Shown piece by piece: positions 33,177 to 41,338 of a stretch of 64,000 nucleotides of DNA. The stretch comes from JAWOJB01 sp046484325 (lineage in GTDB: Bacteria > Actinomycetota > Acidimicrobiia > Spongiisociales > ZC4RG35): positions 1 through 64,000 of the forward strand of contig JAWOJB010000025.1 in NCBI GenBank assembly GCA_046484325.1. Reading direction: 5' to 3'. A program made the translations under genes and the position numbers. The notes under the pieces were generated by a model, which was not told where the DNA came from, ran no database searches, and saw nothing but the letters and a program-made list of their open reading frames with translations. Positions within the stretch are counted from its first letter, which is position 1; the number at the start of each line of letters is the position of its first letter.

Positions 33177-33977
33177 TCAGCCCCTGTCTGCCTCGAGGGA
33201 CTCGGTGATCGAGGCCGGTACCTCGGCTGCCTGGGGCAGGCGCACCGGGGTGATCGATACCCACCCCCGGCGGGCGGCGTCCACGTCGGTGCCCTCGAGC
33301 CCTGCGAACTCGAGCAGCCCACCGCCGAACTCGTGGCGGAAGCGGTCCACCGCCTCCTGGCGAAAGAGCCGGTCATAGCCGACCCGGGCGATCGAGGTCA
33401 CCCGGCGAGGGGTGGAAGGTGTGGCATCGAACGGCAGATTCACGCTCACCACATCGGCGTGGCCCAGCAGGCCGGACCCGGTGACCTCGTCGAGCAGGCC
33501 GGCGCACACCTTCGACAGCCGCGACCAGCCCGGGCCCGCCTCGGACGACTCCACCCGCCGCCTCCAGGCCGGCCAATCGACGGTCGTGCCCGTCGAGAAC
33601 GCCACCGCCGGGATCCCGCTGACCCAGGCCTCCACCGCCGCCCCCACGGTGCCCGAGGACATGAGAAACCCGGCACCGTGGTTGTAGCCCAGGTTGACGC
33701 CCGCAACCACCATCGCCGGCGGCTCGTCGAAGAGGGCGTGGATCCCGAGCTGGACGGCGTCGGCCGGGTAGCCGGAACACGTCCAGACCTCGATCCCCTC
33801 TCGTTCAGATCGCCCCACCGACACCGGCTCGTACCGGGTGATCGCCTTGGCCACCCAGCTCCGCTCCCGGTCGGGCACCACGACCCGGACCGCATGGCGT
33901 TCGGCCAGCGCCCGGGCGAACGGCACGAGGGCCGGGCTGTCGACCCCATCGTCGTTGGTGACGAGCACCCACCCCAT
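33177..33977 (-). CDS. surE: 5'/3'-nucleotidase SurE
   Basis: A 266-residue metal-dependent nucleotidase that dephosphorylates nucleoside monophosphates, and possibly polyphosphate, in the cytoplasm. Seen: VLVTNDDGVDSPA with the metal-binding Asp-Asp, CSGYPADAVQLGI, the metal-ligand Asn in GVNLGYNHGAGF, and MSSGTVGAAVEA. The length matches. It starts 11 bp after the stop of trpB2 and is the second gene of that operon. The reason for pairing with a tryptophan synthase-like enzyme is unclear. Confidence 0.92.
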   Translation of the reverse strand: MGWVLVTNDDGVDSPALVPFARALAERHAVRVVVPDRERSWVAKAITRYEPVSVGRSEREGIEVWTCSGYPADAVQLGIHALFDEPPAMVVAGVNLGYNHGAGFLMSSGTVGAAVEAWVSGIPAVAFSTGTTVDWPAWRRRVESSEAGPGWSRLSKVCAGLLDEVTGSGLLGHADVVSVNLPFDATPSTPRRVTSIARVGYDRLFRQEAVDRFRHEFGGGLLEFAGLEGTDVDAARRGWVSITPVRLPQAAEVPASITESLEADRG

Positions 33978-33988
33978 GCCGGCGGGTG

Positions 33989-35350
33989 TCAGGCCACCAC
34001 CGGGACCCTGGCCATGGCCTCGGCGACCTTCTCCGCCGGGTAGTCGTAGTCGACGAGCCTCCCCTCGAGATAGGCCTGGTAGGCGGCGAGGTCGAAGTGG
34101 CCGTGGCCGCACAGGGCGGTGAGGATGACCTTCTCCTCGCCGCTCTCCTTGCATGCCAGTGCCTCGCGGACGGCGGCGGCGATGGCGTGAGTGGGTTCGG
34201 GGGCGGGCACGATCCCCTCGGTCCTGGCGAACCGGACGGCGGCGTCGAAGCACTCGACCTGGCCGATGGCGATCGCCTCGACGAGCCCGAGCTCGTAGAG
34301 ATGAGACACCAGGGGCGACATGCCGTGGTAGCGGAGGCCGCCGGCGTGGATCGGATCGGGGATGAAGTCGTGCCCAAGCGTGTGCATCTTCACGAGCGGG
34401 GTCATCCCCAGGGTGTCGCCGAAGTCATAGCGATACTCGCCCTTCGTGAGCGACGGGCAGGCGGCCGGCTCGACGCAGCGGATCGTCGGGTTCATCCTCC
34501 CGGCCAGCTTCTCCCGCAGGAAGGGGAACGAGAGGCCGCCGAAGTTCGACCCGCCGCCGGTGCAGCCGACGAGGAGGTCGGGGGTCTCGCCGACCTTGGC
34601 GAGCTGGAGGAGCGCCTCCTCGCCGATGATCGTCTGGTGGAGGAGCACGTGGTTGAGGACCGAGCCGAGCGCGTACTTCGCGTGCGGATCCCGGACCGCC
34701 GCCTCCACCGCCTCGGAGATCGCGATGCCGAGCGAGCCGGTCGAGTCCGGATCACGGTCGAGGATCGCGCGCCCCGCATCGGTGACGTCCGACGGGGAAG
34801 GGTGCACCGTGGCACCCCACAGCTCCATGAGCGCCTTGCGATGGGGCTTCTGGTCGTAGCTGGCCCGGACCTGCCAGATCTCGCACTCCATCCCGTACTG
34901 GGCGGTGGCGAAGGCGAGGGCCGATCCCCACTGCCCCGCCCCGGTCTCGGTGGTCAGCTTCCGCGTGCCCTCGCCGGCGTTGTAGAAGGCCTGGGGGACG
35001 GCCGTGTTCGGCTTGTGGGAGCCGGCCGGAGACACCCCCTCGTACTTGTAGTAGATGCGGGCGGGGGTGCCGAGCAGCCTCTCGAGCCGGTGTGCCCGGT
35101 AGAGCGGCGACGGGCGCCACAGCCGGTAGACGTCCAGCACCTCGCCGGGGATGTCGACGTACCGCTCACCGGTGACCTCCTGGAGGATGAGCGCCATCGG
35201 GAACAGCGGAGCGAGGTCGTCGGGCCCGATCGGCTGATGTGTGCCCGGATGGAGGGGCGGGGGTGGCGGGGAGGGGAGATCGGGGACGAGGTTGTACCAG
35301 GCGGTCGGCATCTCCGACTCGTCCAGCAGGATCTTGGTGTACTCCGCCAT
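33989..35350 (-). CDS. trpB2: TrpB2-type tryptophan synthase beta-like PLP enzyme
   Basis: A 453-residue PLP enzyme. Seen: GRPSPLYRAHRLE-type region (LWRPSPLYRAHRLERLLG), the PLP lysine in SHKPNTAVPQ, ETGAGQWGSALA, phosphate-binding GCTGGGSNFGG and CGHGHFDLAAY near the end. The long N-terminus (LPSPPPPPLHPGT) and extra C-terminal residues are those of TrpB2, a form that often lacks a TrpA partner and can make tryptophan from indole or phosphoserine. No trpA is nearby. A TAGCTT box and GAGGAGG 5 nt before the ATG define a leadered start. Confidence 0.92.
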   Translation of the reverse strand: MAEYTKILLDESEMPTAWYNLVPDLPSPPPPPLHPGTHQPIGPDDLAPLFPMALILQEVTGERYVDIPGEVLDVYRLWRPSPLYRAHRLERLLGTPARIYYKYEGVSPAGSHKPNTAVPQAFYNAGEGTRKLTTETGAGQWGSALAFATAQYGMECEIWQVRASYDQKPHRKALMELWGATVHPSPSDVTDAGRAILDRDPDSTGSLGIAISEAVEAAVRDPHAKYALGSVLNHVLLHQTIIGEEALLQLAKVGETPDLLVGCTGGGSNFGGLSFPFLREKLAGRMNPTIRCVEPAACPSLTKGEYRYDFGDTLGMTPLVKMHTLGHDFIPDPIHAGGLRYHGMSPLVSHLYELGLVEAIAIGQVECFDAAVRFARTEGIVPAPEPTHAIAAAVREALACKESGEEKVILTALCGHGHFDLAAYQAYLEGRLVDYDYPAEKVAEAMARVPVVA

Positions 35351-35406
35351 GGCGTCCTCCTCGTCGACCGTCGTCACGAAGCTAGCCGGACCGCACGGCG
35401 TCGGGC

Positions 35407-35796
35407 TCAGGCCGGTCGCTCGAGGAAGCGCCGCCGGTCCACCACCACCCTCGTCACCGACCCCCTCGCCACCTCGACCCCCTCATCGGTGACCCACACC
35501 CGGAAGCCCAGCCGGCGGCCGTCGACCACCGTGAGCTCGGCTCCTGCGACGATCTCGGCCCCGATGCCGCTGGGGGCGAGATGCGAGAGCTCCACCTGCA
35601 CCCCCACCGAAGTCGCCGACGGATCGAGGTGGGGGGCAACCGCGGCGACCGTCGCCTCTTCGCAAAGCGCCACCAGCCGGGGAGTGCCGACGACCGGGAG
35701 GTCGCCCGAGCCGAGGGCGATCGCCGTGTCGGATGGGTCGACGGTGAGGCGCACCTCGGCCATCGCCCCCACCGGAAAGACACCACTGCCCGACAT
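35407..35796 (-). CDS. FlK-like hotdog thioesterase
   Basis: A 129-residue single-domain protein resembling the fluoroacetyl-CoA thioesterase group: TVDPSDTAIALGSGDLPVVG followed by TPRLVALCEEATVAAV, where Thr and Glu correspond to the catalytic positions of FlK, then SVGVQVELSHLAPSGIGAEI. The usual active-site His aligns in ELSHLAPS. Homologues without fluoroacetate chemistry are common, so it is best read as a short-chain acyl-CoA thioesterase. AAGGAGG lies 5-6 nt before the ATG. It is divergent from the flavoprotein fusion. Confidence 0.75.
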   Translation of the reverse strand: MSGSGVFPVGAMAEVRLTVDPSDTAIALGSGDLPVVGTPRLVALCEEATVAAVAPHLDPSATSVGVQVELSHLAPSGIGAEIVAGAELTVVDGRRLGFRVWVTDEGVEVARGSVTRVVVDRRRFLERPA

Positions 35797-35923
35797 CACG
35801 ACCTCCTTCGTAGGGGGAACCATGCCACCGTGGGCGGGGGATTCCGAGACTTCCGACCCTTGCCTCGCCCGGGTCGGGCTGGTGGACTGGCGGCACCACG
35901 GCCCGAGGAACGGAGGCGGCCCC

Positions 35924-37687
35924 CTGATCCACGATCTCATCATCGTCGGCGGGACGCCGGCCGGAATCTCGCTCGCCGCCGAAGCACGCAAGGCCGGCCT
36001 CGACGACCTGCTCATCATCGAGTCGGGGGATGCGGTGGCACCGCCCGATGCTCCCGGCCGGTACCGCCTCGAGGTTCGCTTCGGTGACCCAGTCGAGCGC
36101 ATCGTGGAGCGCGACGACACCCTCCTGGTCGTGGAGACAGCAGGCGAGAGCTTCCTCACCCGGGTCTGCGCGGTTGCCGAGCGAGCCGAGGTCACCCCCG
36201 TGCGTCCGGACTTCGAGCTCCCCGCCACGCTCGTCTCGCGGATCCACTTCGGCACCTCGGGCTTCGCCGCACGGGACGAGGACGTCTTGATCGTGGGCCG
36301 CGGGGAGCGGGCCATCGAGGCGCTGTGCGACCTGGTGGGCCGGGGCGGCCACACCGTGCTCTGCTTCATCGGCGACTTCGGTGAGCTCTCCTCCGAGAGC
36401 CGCCGGGCGCTGACGGCGATCGAGCGCGAGCAGCGGGCGACGATCCTGTGGCAGTCGCAGCCCGGCGGCATCGACGACGTCGGCGGGTTCCCGATGGCGG
36501 TCTTCCCCGATCGACAAACCCCCGACCTCCAGTTCGACCACGTGGTCTTCACCCTGGGGGTCGAGACGGCCCCGGGAACGGTGGGAGTGCCGGAGGTGCG
36601 TACCCGGACCGTTCCCCCGACCGGGCTCTTCCTGCTCGAGGACGTGGACCTCGCCCATGCCGCTGCCACCGGAGTTCCGTTCCGGGTAATCCCGGCGGCG
36701 CGGGCCTGGGCTCGGATCCGGGAGGAGCGGTTCCCCCACCTGCCCGCCCCACCGGCCCGTCGCCCGGTGCCGCTGGACGCCCGACGGGTCGAGCACCTCC
36801 GTGCCGAGCACTACAACGCCACGATCACCTCGTTCGACCCGGCTCACTCCGTCCTCTGGCGGATCGGCATCCGTCCGGATTCCGGAGACGTGGCGCATCG
36901 GGCCGGCCAGTACGTCACCCTCGGTCTCGGCTACTGGGAGCCGAGGATCGACGATGCGCCCGACCCGATCGACGAGGCCGCGCGGGAGCGGCTCATCCGC
37001 CGCTCGTACTCGATCTCGAGCCCCATCTTCGACTCCATCGGCTACCTGGCCGACCCGATCACCGCCGACGAGATCGAGCTCTACGTCGTCCTCGTCCCGC
37101 CCGGGGACGACACGACGCCCGCCCTCACCCCCCGGCTGGCGCTCAAGCACATCGGAGATCGGGTCTACCTGGGTCCCAAGGTGGCCGGCCGGTACACCCT
37201 CGACCCGGTGGACGATCCCTTGGCACCGGTGGTGTTCCTCGCCACCGGAACCGGCGAGGCCCCCCACAACGCGATGGTGGTGGAGCTCCTGCGCAAGGGG
37301 CACCACGGCCCGATCGTCTCGGCGGTCTCGGTCAGGCTGAGCACCGACCTGGCCTACACCGACGAGCACCGGCGCCTCATGGAACGGCACGCAAACTACC
37401 GCTACCTGGGCGTTGCCACCCGCGACCCCGGGATCGGGCGCAAGCGCTACCTCCAGGACCTCATCGTCGACGGGACCATCGAGGAAGCGTTGGGCACCGA
37501 CCTCGACCCGCGCCGGGCCCACGTATTCATCTGCGGCAACCCGGCCATGATCGGCATCCCGGAGTGGGACGGATCGACGCCGCGGTTCCCCGACGACCTC
37601 GGCGCGTGCCGGATCCTGTACGAGCGCGGGTTCCGGCTCGACCGGCGCGGCGTGCGCGGACGCGTGCATTACGAGGAGTACTGGTAG
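35924..37687 (+). CDS. Fusion of a TrxB/YpdA-like flavoprotein module to a ferredoxin-NADP reductase module
   Basis: A 587-residue protein. Module 1 (~1-270) starts DLIIVGGTPAGISLAAEARK (FAD-binding) and has a second Rossmann site DVLIVGRGERAIEAL, as in thioredoxin reductase/YpdA proteins, but no CxxC pair is seen. Module 2 (~300-587) is ferredoxin-NADP reductase: FAD motif RRSYSISSPIF, VYLGPKVAGRYTLDP, NADP motif FLATGTGEAPHNAM and FICGNPAMIG. It ends in HYEEYW, the aromatic C-terminus typical of FNR. The CTG at 35924 is preferred as start (GGAGG 7 nt upstream, protein then begins IHDLIIVGG); GTG 35882 and ATG 35822 are in frame with poor signals. Confidence 0.8.
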   Translation: MIHDLIIVGGTPAGISLAAEARKAGLDDLLIIESGDAVAPPDAPGRYRLEVRFGDPVERIVERDDTLLVVETAGESFLTRVCAVAERAEVTPVRPDFELPATLVSRIHFGTSGFAARDEDVLIVGRGERAIEALCDLVGRGGHTVLCFIGDFGELSSESRRALTAIEREQRATILWQSQPGGIDDVGGFPMAVFPDRQTPDLQFDHVVFTLGVETAPGTVGVPEVRTRTVPPTGLFLLEDVDLAHAAATGVPFRVIPAARAWARIREERFPHLPAPPARRPVPLDARRVEHLRAEHYNATITSFDPAHSVLWRIGIRPDSGDVAHRAGQYVTLGLGYWEPRIDDAPDPIDEAARERLIRRSYSISSPIFDSIGYLADPITADEIELYVVLVPPGDDTTPALTPRLALKHIGDRVYLGPKVAGRYTLDPVDDPLAPVVFLATGTGEAPHNAMVVELLRKGHHGPIVSAVSVRLSTDLAYTDEHRRLMERHANYRYLGVATRDPGIGRKRYLQDLIVDGTIEEALGTDLDPRRAHVFICGNPAMIGIPEWDGSTPRFPDDLGACRILYERGFRLDRRGVRGRVHYEEYW

Positions 37688-37866
37688 GCCCCGCGGGGTC
37701 CGGAGTCATACGATCGGAAGGACGACCGCCACGGCGGGTCGGAGCGATCATCGGGCTGAGTGATGGACAATCGGCCCGGGATCGCTCGATGGCGGGGTGA
37801 GCCGACGGCTGGTCGACGGCGCCGTCCGCCTGCCATGCCGGCGCCGGCACCGACGGAGGTGAGGAC

Positions 37867-39054
37867 GTGAGTTCACAGTCGTGATCTGGGTCGATCGGGC
37901 CATCGAAGGACGCAACTCTTTCGTAGAACTGATGCGGAGCCGGGCTGTGGAGGTGCCCCTGGCCGAGGAGCACTTCGCCGAGGCCCTCGCCACCGACGGC
38001 ACCAAGGACTTCGTGCTCGACCACATCCTGGGCGAGCGGATGGTGGGCACGCACGGCGCACGAGGGGCACGGGAGGCCTTCGGCGAGGCGGCGCCCGCCG
38101 AGACCGCCGACATCCTCATCGGCGGCCTCACCAGGAGCGACGTCCGGCGGGACATCGGCGGTCTGCTGTACCCAGGCCTCCGACCCACGGCGATGATCAT
38201 CCCCCGCTCCCAACTTCCTCATCCAGAGCGATCCCTCGTGCTGGATTCACGGCGATGTCACACTCAACCCGATGGCCAAGCCCGCCAGGAAGCCGGAGAC
38301 GATGCATGTCGAGACCATGTACCGGTTCCATCCGAGGTTCGTCGGACGGCGGCGTCGAGGTCTGGCTGGGTGGTGCCGGCCAGGACTCGGGACGAGCCAC
38401 CATCGAGGGCGGCGACGTCGAGGTGATAGGCACCAAGAAGGTGATGATCGGGATGGGAGAGCGGATCACCCCGCAAGCCGTGTCCATGCTGTCCCGCCGG
38501 CTCTTCGCCGCCGACCAGGCCGACGAGGTGCTGACGGTGAGCCTGCCCAAGCACCGTGCCTACATGCATCTCGACACCGTGATGACGGTGGTCGATCGTG
38601 ATGCGATCACCGCCTTCCCCACGGTGGTGGACGAAGCCCGCCTCTGGTCGGTGCGGCCCGGTGACTCCGCCGAGGACGGCGTCATCGAACGGGTCGATGC
38701 CAACCTGCCCACCGCGATGGGCCGTGCCCTCGGGTCGACATCCATGTCGTCACGACGGGTGGCGACGCCTTCGAGGCGGAGCGAGAGCAGGGCGACGACG
38801 GCGACAACGTGGTGGCGCTCGAGCCGGACCTCGTCGTGGCCTACGAACGGAACACCGCCACCAACGCCACGCTTCGCAAGGCCGGGATCGAAGTCCTCGA
38901 GAGCGCCGGCAACGAGCTCGGACGAGGGCGCGGCGGCGGCCACTGCATGACCTGCCCGATCGACCTCGAGAGCGCGGCCCAACCCAAGGAGACGCAACAT
39001 GCCACACGACCTCAAGAACCGCAGCTTCGTGAAGGAGATCGACTTCACACCTGA
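37867..39054 (+). pseudogene. arcA: Arginine deiminase, broken by an N-terminal deletion and several frameshifts
   Basis: Four consecutive pieces in changing frames spell arginine deiminase. A ribosome-binding GAGGTGAG and GTG at 37867 (VSSQS) remain. About 50 residues are then missing before VIWVDRAIEGRNSFVELM (37881). Frame changes follow at ~38200-38212 (before NFLIQSDPSCWIHGDVTLN), ~38340 (before SDGGVEVWLGG) and ~38733 (before VDIHVVTTGGDAFEAE). Catalytic regions survive in pieces: HRAYMHLDTV (His) and GGHCMTCPI (Cys). Two of the shifts sit in C- or G-runs. No stop occurs before 39054, so the last piece runs into arcB. The intact enzyme would hydrolyse arginine to citrulline. Confidence 0.8.
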
Positions 39055-39997
39055 CGAGTTCACCTTCCTCCTCGACCTGGCCGAGGACCTCAAGGCTGCC
39101 AAGTACGCCGGGACCGAGCGGCCCCGACTCACCGGACGGAACATCGCGCTCGTGTTCGAGAAGACGTCGACGCGCACCCGGGCGGCCTTCGAGGTGGCCT
39201 CCTACGACCAGGGCGCCCGGGTGACCTACCTCGACCCTTCCTCGTCCCAGATGGGGCACAAGGAGTCGACGGCCGACACTGCCAGAGTGCTCGGCCGCAT
39301 GTACGACGCCATCGAGTACCGCGGCAAGGCCCAGGCGGTCGTCGAGGAGCTGGCCGCCTACGCAGGGGTGCCGGTCTACAACGGGCTCACCGACGAGTGG
39401 CACCCGACCCAGATGCTCGCCGACTTCCTCACGATGCACGAGGCGTCGGGCAAGCGGTACCACGAGATCTCCTACGCGTTCGTGGGCGATCTCCGCTTCA
39501 ACATGGGCCGCTCACTCCTCGTCACCGGTGCCCTGCTCGGCTCCGACGTGCGCTTGGTCGGCCCCAGGGAGATGTTCCCCCCGGAGGACGTCGTGAAGAT
39601 CGCCCACGAGCTGGCAGAGCGGTCCGGGGCGAAGATCACGATCACCGACGATCTCGAAGCCGTCGAGGGTGTCGACTTCATCCACACCGACGTATGGGTG
39701 TCCATGGGTGAGCCCAAGGAGGTGTGGAAGGAGCGCGTCGCCGAGTTCAAGGGCTACCAGGTCAACGCCGCGTTGTTCGACCGAACCGGAAACCCTCACG
39801 CCAGGTTCATGCACTGTCTCCCCGCATTCCACGACACGAACACCGTCGTCGGCAGGGAAATGATGGAGGCGACCGGCATGCCAGAAGGGTTGGAGGTCAC
39901 CAACGCGGTGTTCGAGTCGGCCAGATCGATCGTGTTCGACCAGGCCGAGAACCGGCTCCACACCATCAAGGCGATCCTGGTCGCGACCCTCGCGTGA
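38999..39997 (+). CDS. arcB: Catabolic-type ornithine carbamoyltransferase
   Basis: A 332-residue enzyme interconverting citrulline plus phosphate with ornithine plus carbamoyl phosphate. Seen: carbamoyl-phosphate site FEKTSTRTRAAFE, DEWHPTQMLADF, ornithine loop VWVSMGEPKEVW and FMHCLPAFHD with the catalytic cysteine. The length and the full SMGEP region resemble ArcB more than anabolic ArgF, and the upstream gene is a deiminase remnant, so it was probably part of an arc pathway. AAGGAGA precedes the ATG. No carbamate kinase gene is in the window. With arcA broken, it may now serve arginine biosynthesis. Confidence 0.93.
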   Translation: MPHDLKNRSFVKEIDFTPDEFTFLLDLAEDLKAAKYAGTERPRLTGRNIALVFEKTSTRTRAAFEVASYDQGARVTYLDPSSSQMGHKESTADTARVLGRMYDAIEYRGKAQAVVEELAAYAGVPVYNGLTDEWHPTQMLADFLTMHEASGKRYHEISYAFVGDLRFNMGRSLLVTGALLGSDVRLVGPREMFPPEDVVKIAHELAERSGAKITITDDLEAVEGVDFIHTDVWVSMGEPKEVWKERVAEFKGYQVNAALFDRTGNPHARFMHCLPAFHDTNTVVGREMMEATGMPEGLEVTNAVFESARSIVFDQAENRLHTIKAILVATLA

Positions 39998-40029
39998 CGA
40001 CGAGGCCGTCGGGCGACGGAGAACGGCGA

Positions 40030-40596
40030 TCAGGAGGCCGCGAGCTTGGGGGTCCGCAATCCCTGGAAGAGGAGGATTCCGCCCGAGACGAGCGACCAGA
40101 TCCCGATCAGCCAGACGAGCACCGCCACGGTGGTTCCCGGCCAGGCGAGCGCGATGATCCCGAAGATCACCGAGACGGCCCCGCTGAGCATCGCCGGCCC
40201 CCGCGGTGAGCCGGCCTTGCCGAACAGGCCGAGCACGAACTCGATGATCCCCCCAACCACCCAGAAGATCCCGATGATGACAACGATGGCCTCGACAGCC
40301 TGGAGCGGCCGGCCGAACACCGCCACTCCGGCCAGCATCGCCAGCACCCCCAACAGCAACCCGAGCAGCTTCGCACCCACGGAGGTGTCGTCCCGAAAGC
40401 TCGCCACCAGGATGACGATGCCGATCACGATCAGATCGATGCCCAGCAGGATGGCCAGGACAGTCACCGAGATCTTCGGCCAGATCAGCAGGATCGCTCC
40501 GATGACGATCGACACGATCCCTCCCGAGATCAGCAGCGAGCGGGTGTCCCGAACGTAGGGGTAGGCGGTCATCTCATCCGTCACGGACGAGGCCAC
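40030..40596 (-). CDS. HdeD/DUF308 family membrane protein
   Basis: A 188-residue protein with six hydrophobic helices in three similar pairs: LLISGGIVSIVIGAILLIWP, VLAILLGIDLIVIGIVILVA, LLGLLLGVLAMLAGVAVFG, IVVIIGIFWVVGGIIEFVLG and so on. The repeated G-x-x-x-I-G-I pattern and Pro after the first helix of each pair are typical of HdeD-like proteins, some of which help acid-stress tolerance. The GTG start at 40596 is uncertain; an ATG at 40572 (MTAYPYV) is a good alternative. It converges on arcB. Confidence 0.8.
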   Translation of the reverse strand: MASSVTDEMTAYPYVRDTRSLLISGGIVSIVIGAILLIWPKISVTVLAILLGIDLIVIGIVILVASFRDDTSVGAKLLGLLLGVLAMLAGVAVFGRPLQAVEAIVVIIGIFWVVGGIIEFVLGLFGKAGSPRGPAMLSGAVSVIFGIIALAWPGTTVAVLVWLIGIWSLVSGGILLFQGLRTPKLAAS

Positions 40597-40651
40597 CGGT
40601 CAACCGGACGATGCCGAGCACGGCATAGAGTCACGGCCATAGGAGGCGACG

Positions 40652-41326
40652 GTGGATCCACACGAGATCGAGGCGGCACTGGGCAGGGCGGAGGCGGCCA
40701 CGGCCGGCGGCGGAGGGGTCGGCGGCACCGGGTTCTGGAAGGCGGTCGGTGCCGTAAAGCGTGACCCCACCCTCGTCGAGGAGCACGCCGGCCGGATCGG
40801 CAGGATCGACCGCCGGGCGTTCGAGAACTGGGCCATGATCAAGATCGGCGCCGCCGTGGGCACCACCCTGGCGGTCCTCGGCACCGTCGCAGGGCTGATG
40901 CTGGTGCTGGCCGCGTACTACACCGACGATCCCTGGAACGGCGTCCTGCTCGTGGCCGGGACCGGCGTGACCATCGTCACCACCCACGGGCTCACCCACC
41001 TGGCGGTGGGACGCCTGTTCGGCATGCGGTTCACCCACTGGTTCGTCGCCGGGTTCAGAGCGCCCCAGCCGGGAGTGAAGGTGGACTACGCCTCGTATCT
41101 ACGGGTGCCGGCCAGGCGTCGGGCATGGATGCACGTCTCTGCGCCCATCGTCACGAAGGTGATCCCGTTCCTGGCCCTCGGACCGGCCCTGGTCATCCCG
41201 GTTGCATGGTGGGCGACGGCGACGCTCGTCGTCATCGGCCTCGTCCAGATCGCCACCGACCTGGCGTTCTCGACGAAGACCTCGGATTGGAAGAAGTACC
41301 GCCGCGAGATGTCCTACGCCGACTGA
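40652..41326 (+). CDS. Membrane protein resembling an M50 metalloprotease with a lost active-site Glu
   Basis: A 224-residue protein: a soluble N-terminal part (~65 residues), then at least four membrane segments (AAVGTTLAVLGTVAGLMLVL, GVLLVAGTGVTIVTTHG, IPFLALGPALVIPVAWW, ATLVVIGLVQIATDLAF). VTTHGLTHLAVGRLFG sits where site-2 proteases have HExxH, and the following FTHWFVAGF, YASYLRVPARRRAWMH and DLAFSTKTSDWKKYR resemble late M50 motifs. The Glu of HExxH is Gly here, so it is probably not a working protease. GTG start with GGAGG 5 nt upstream and a TAGAGT box further up. It lies 12 bp before paaK, so possibly the same operon. Confidence 0.65.
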   Translation: MDPHEIEAALGRAEAATAGGGGVGGTGFWKAVGAVKRDPTLVEEHAGRIGRIDRRAFENWAMIKIGAAVGTTLAVLGTVAGLMLVLAAYYTDDPWNGVLLVAGTGVTIVTTHGLTHLAVGRLFGMRFTHWFVAGFRAPQPGVKVDYASYLRVPARRRAWMHVSAPIVTKVIPFLALGPALVIPVAWWATATLVVIGLVQIATDLAFSTKTSDWKKYRREMSYAD

Positions 41327-41338
41327 GGGAGCCGCCCG

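Noticed and set aside
33986..35923. N-terminal extension of the flavoprotein fusion to 1233 residues
   Set aside because: The extension is antisense to trpB2 and the thioesterase, has no recognisable domain, and a better start with GGAGG exists at 35924.
37688..37866. CCCCGCGGGG palindrome and other sequence between the flavoprotein fusion and arcA as a terminator or gene
   Set aside because: The palindrome has no loop or T-run and no conserved reading frame lies in the gap; I see nothing firm there beyond the arcA ribosome site.
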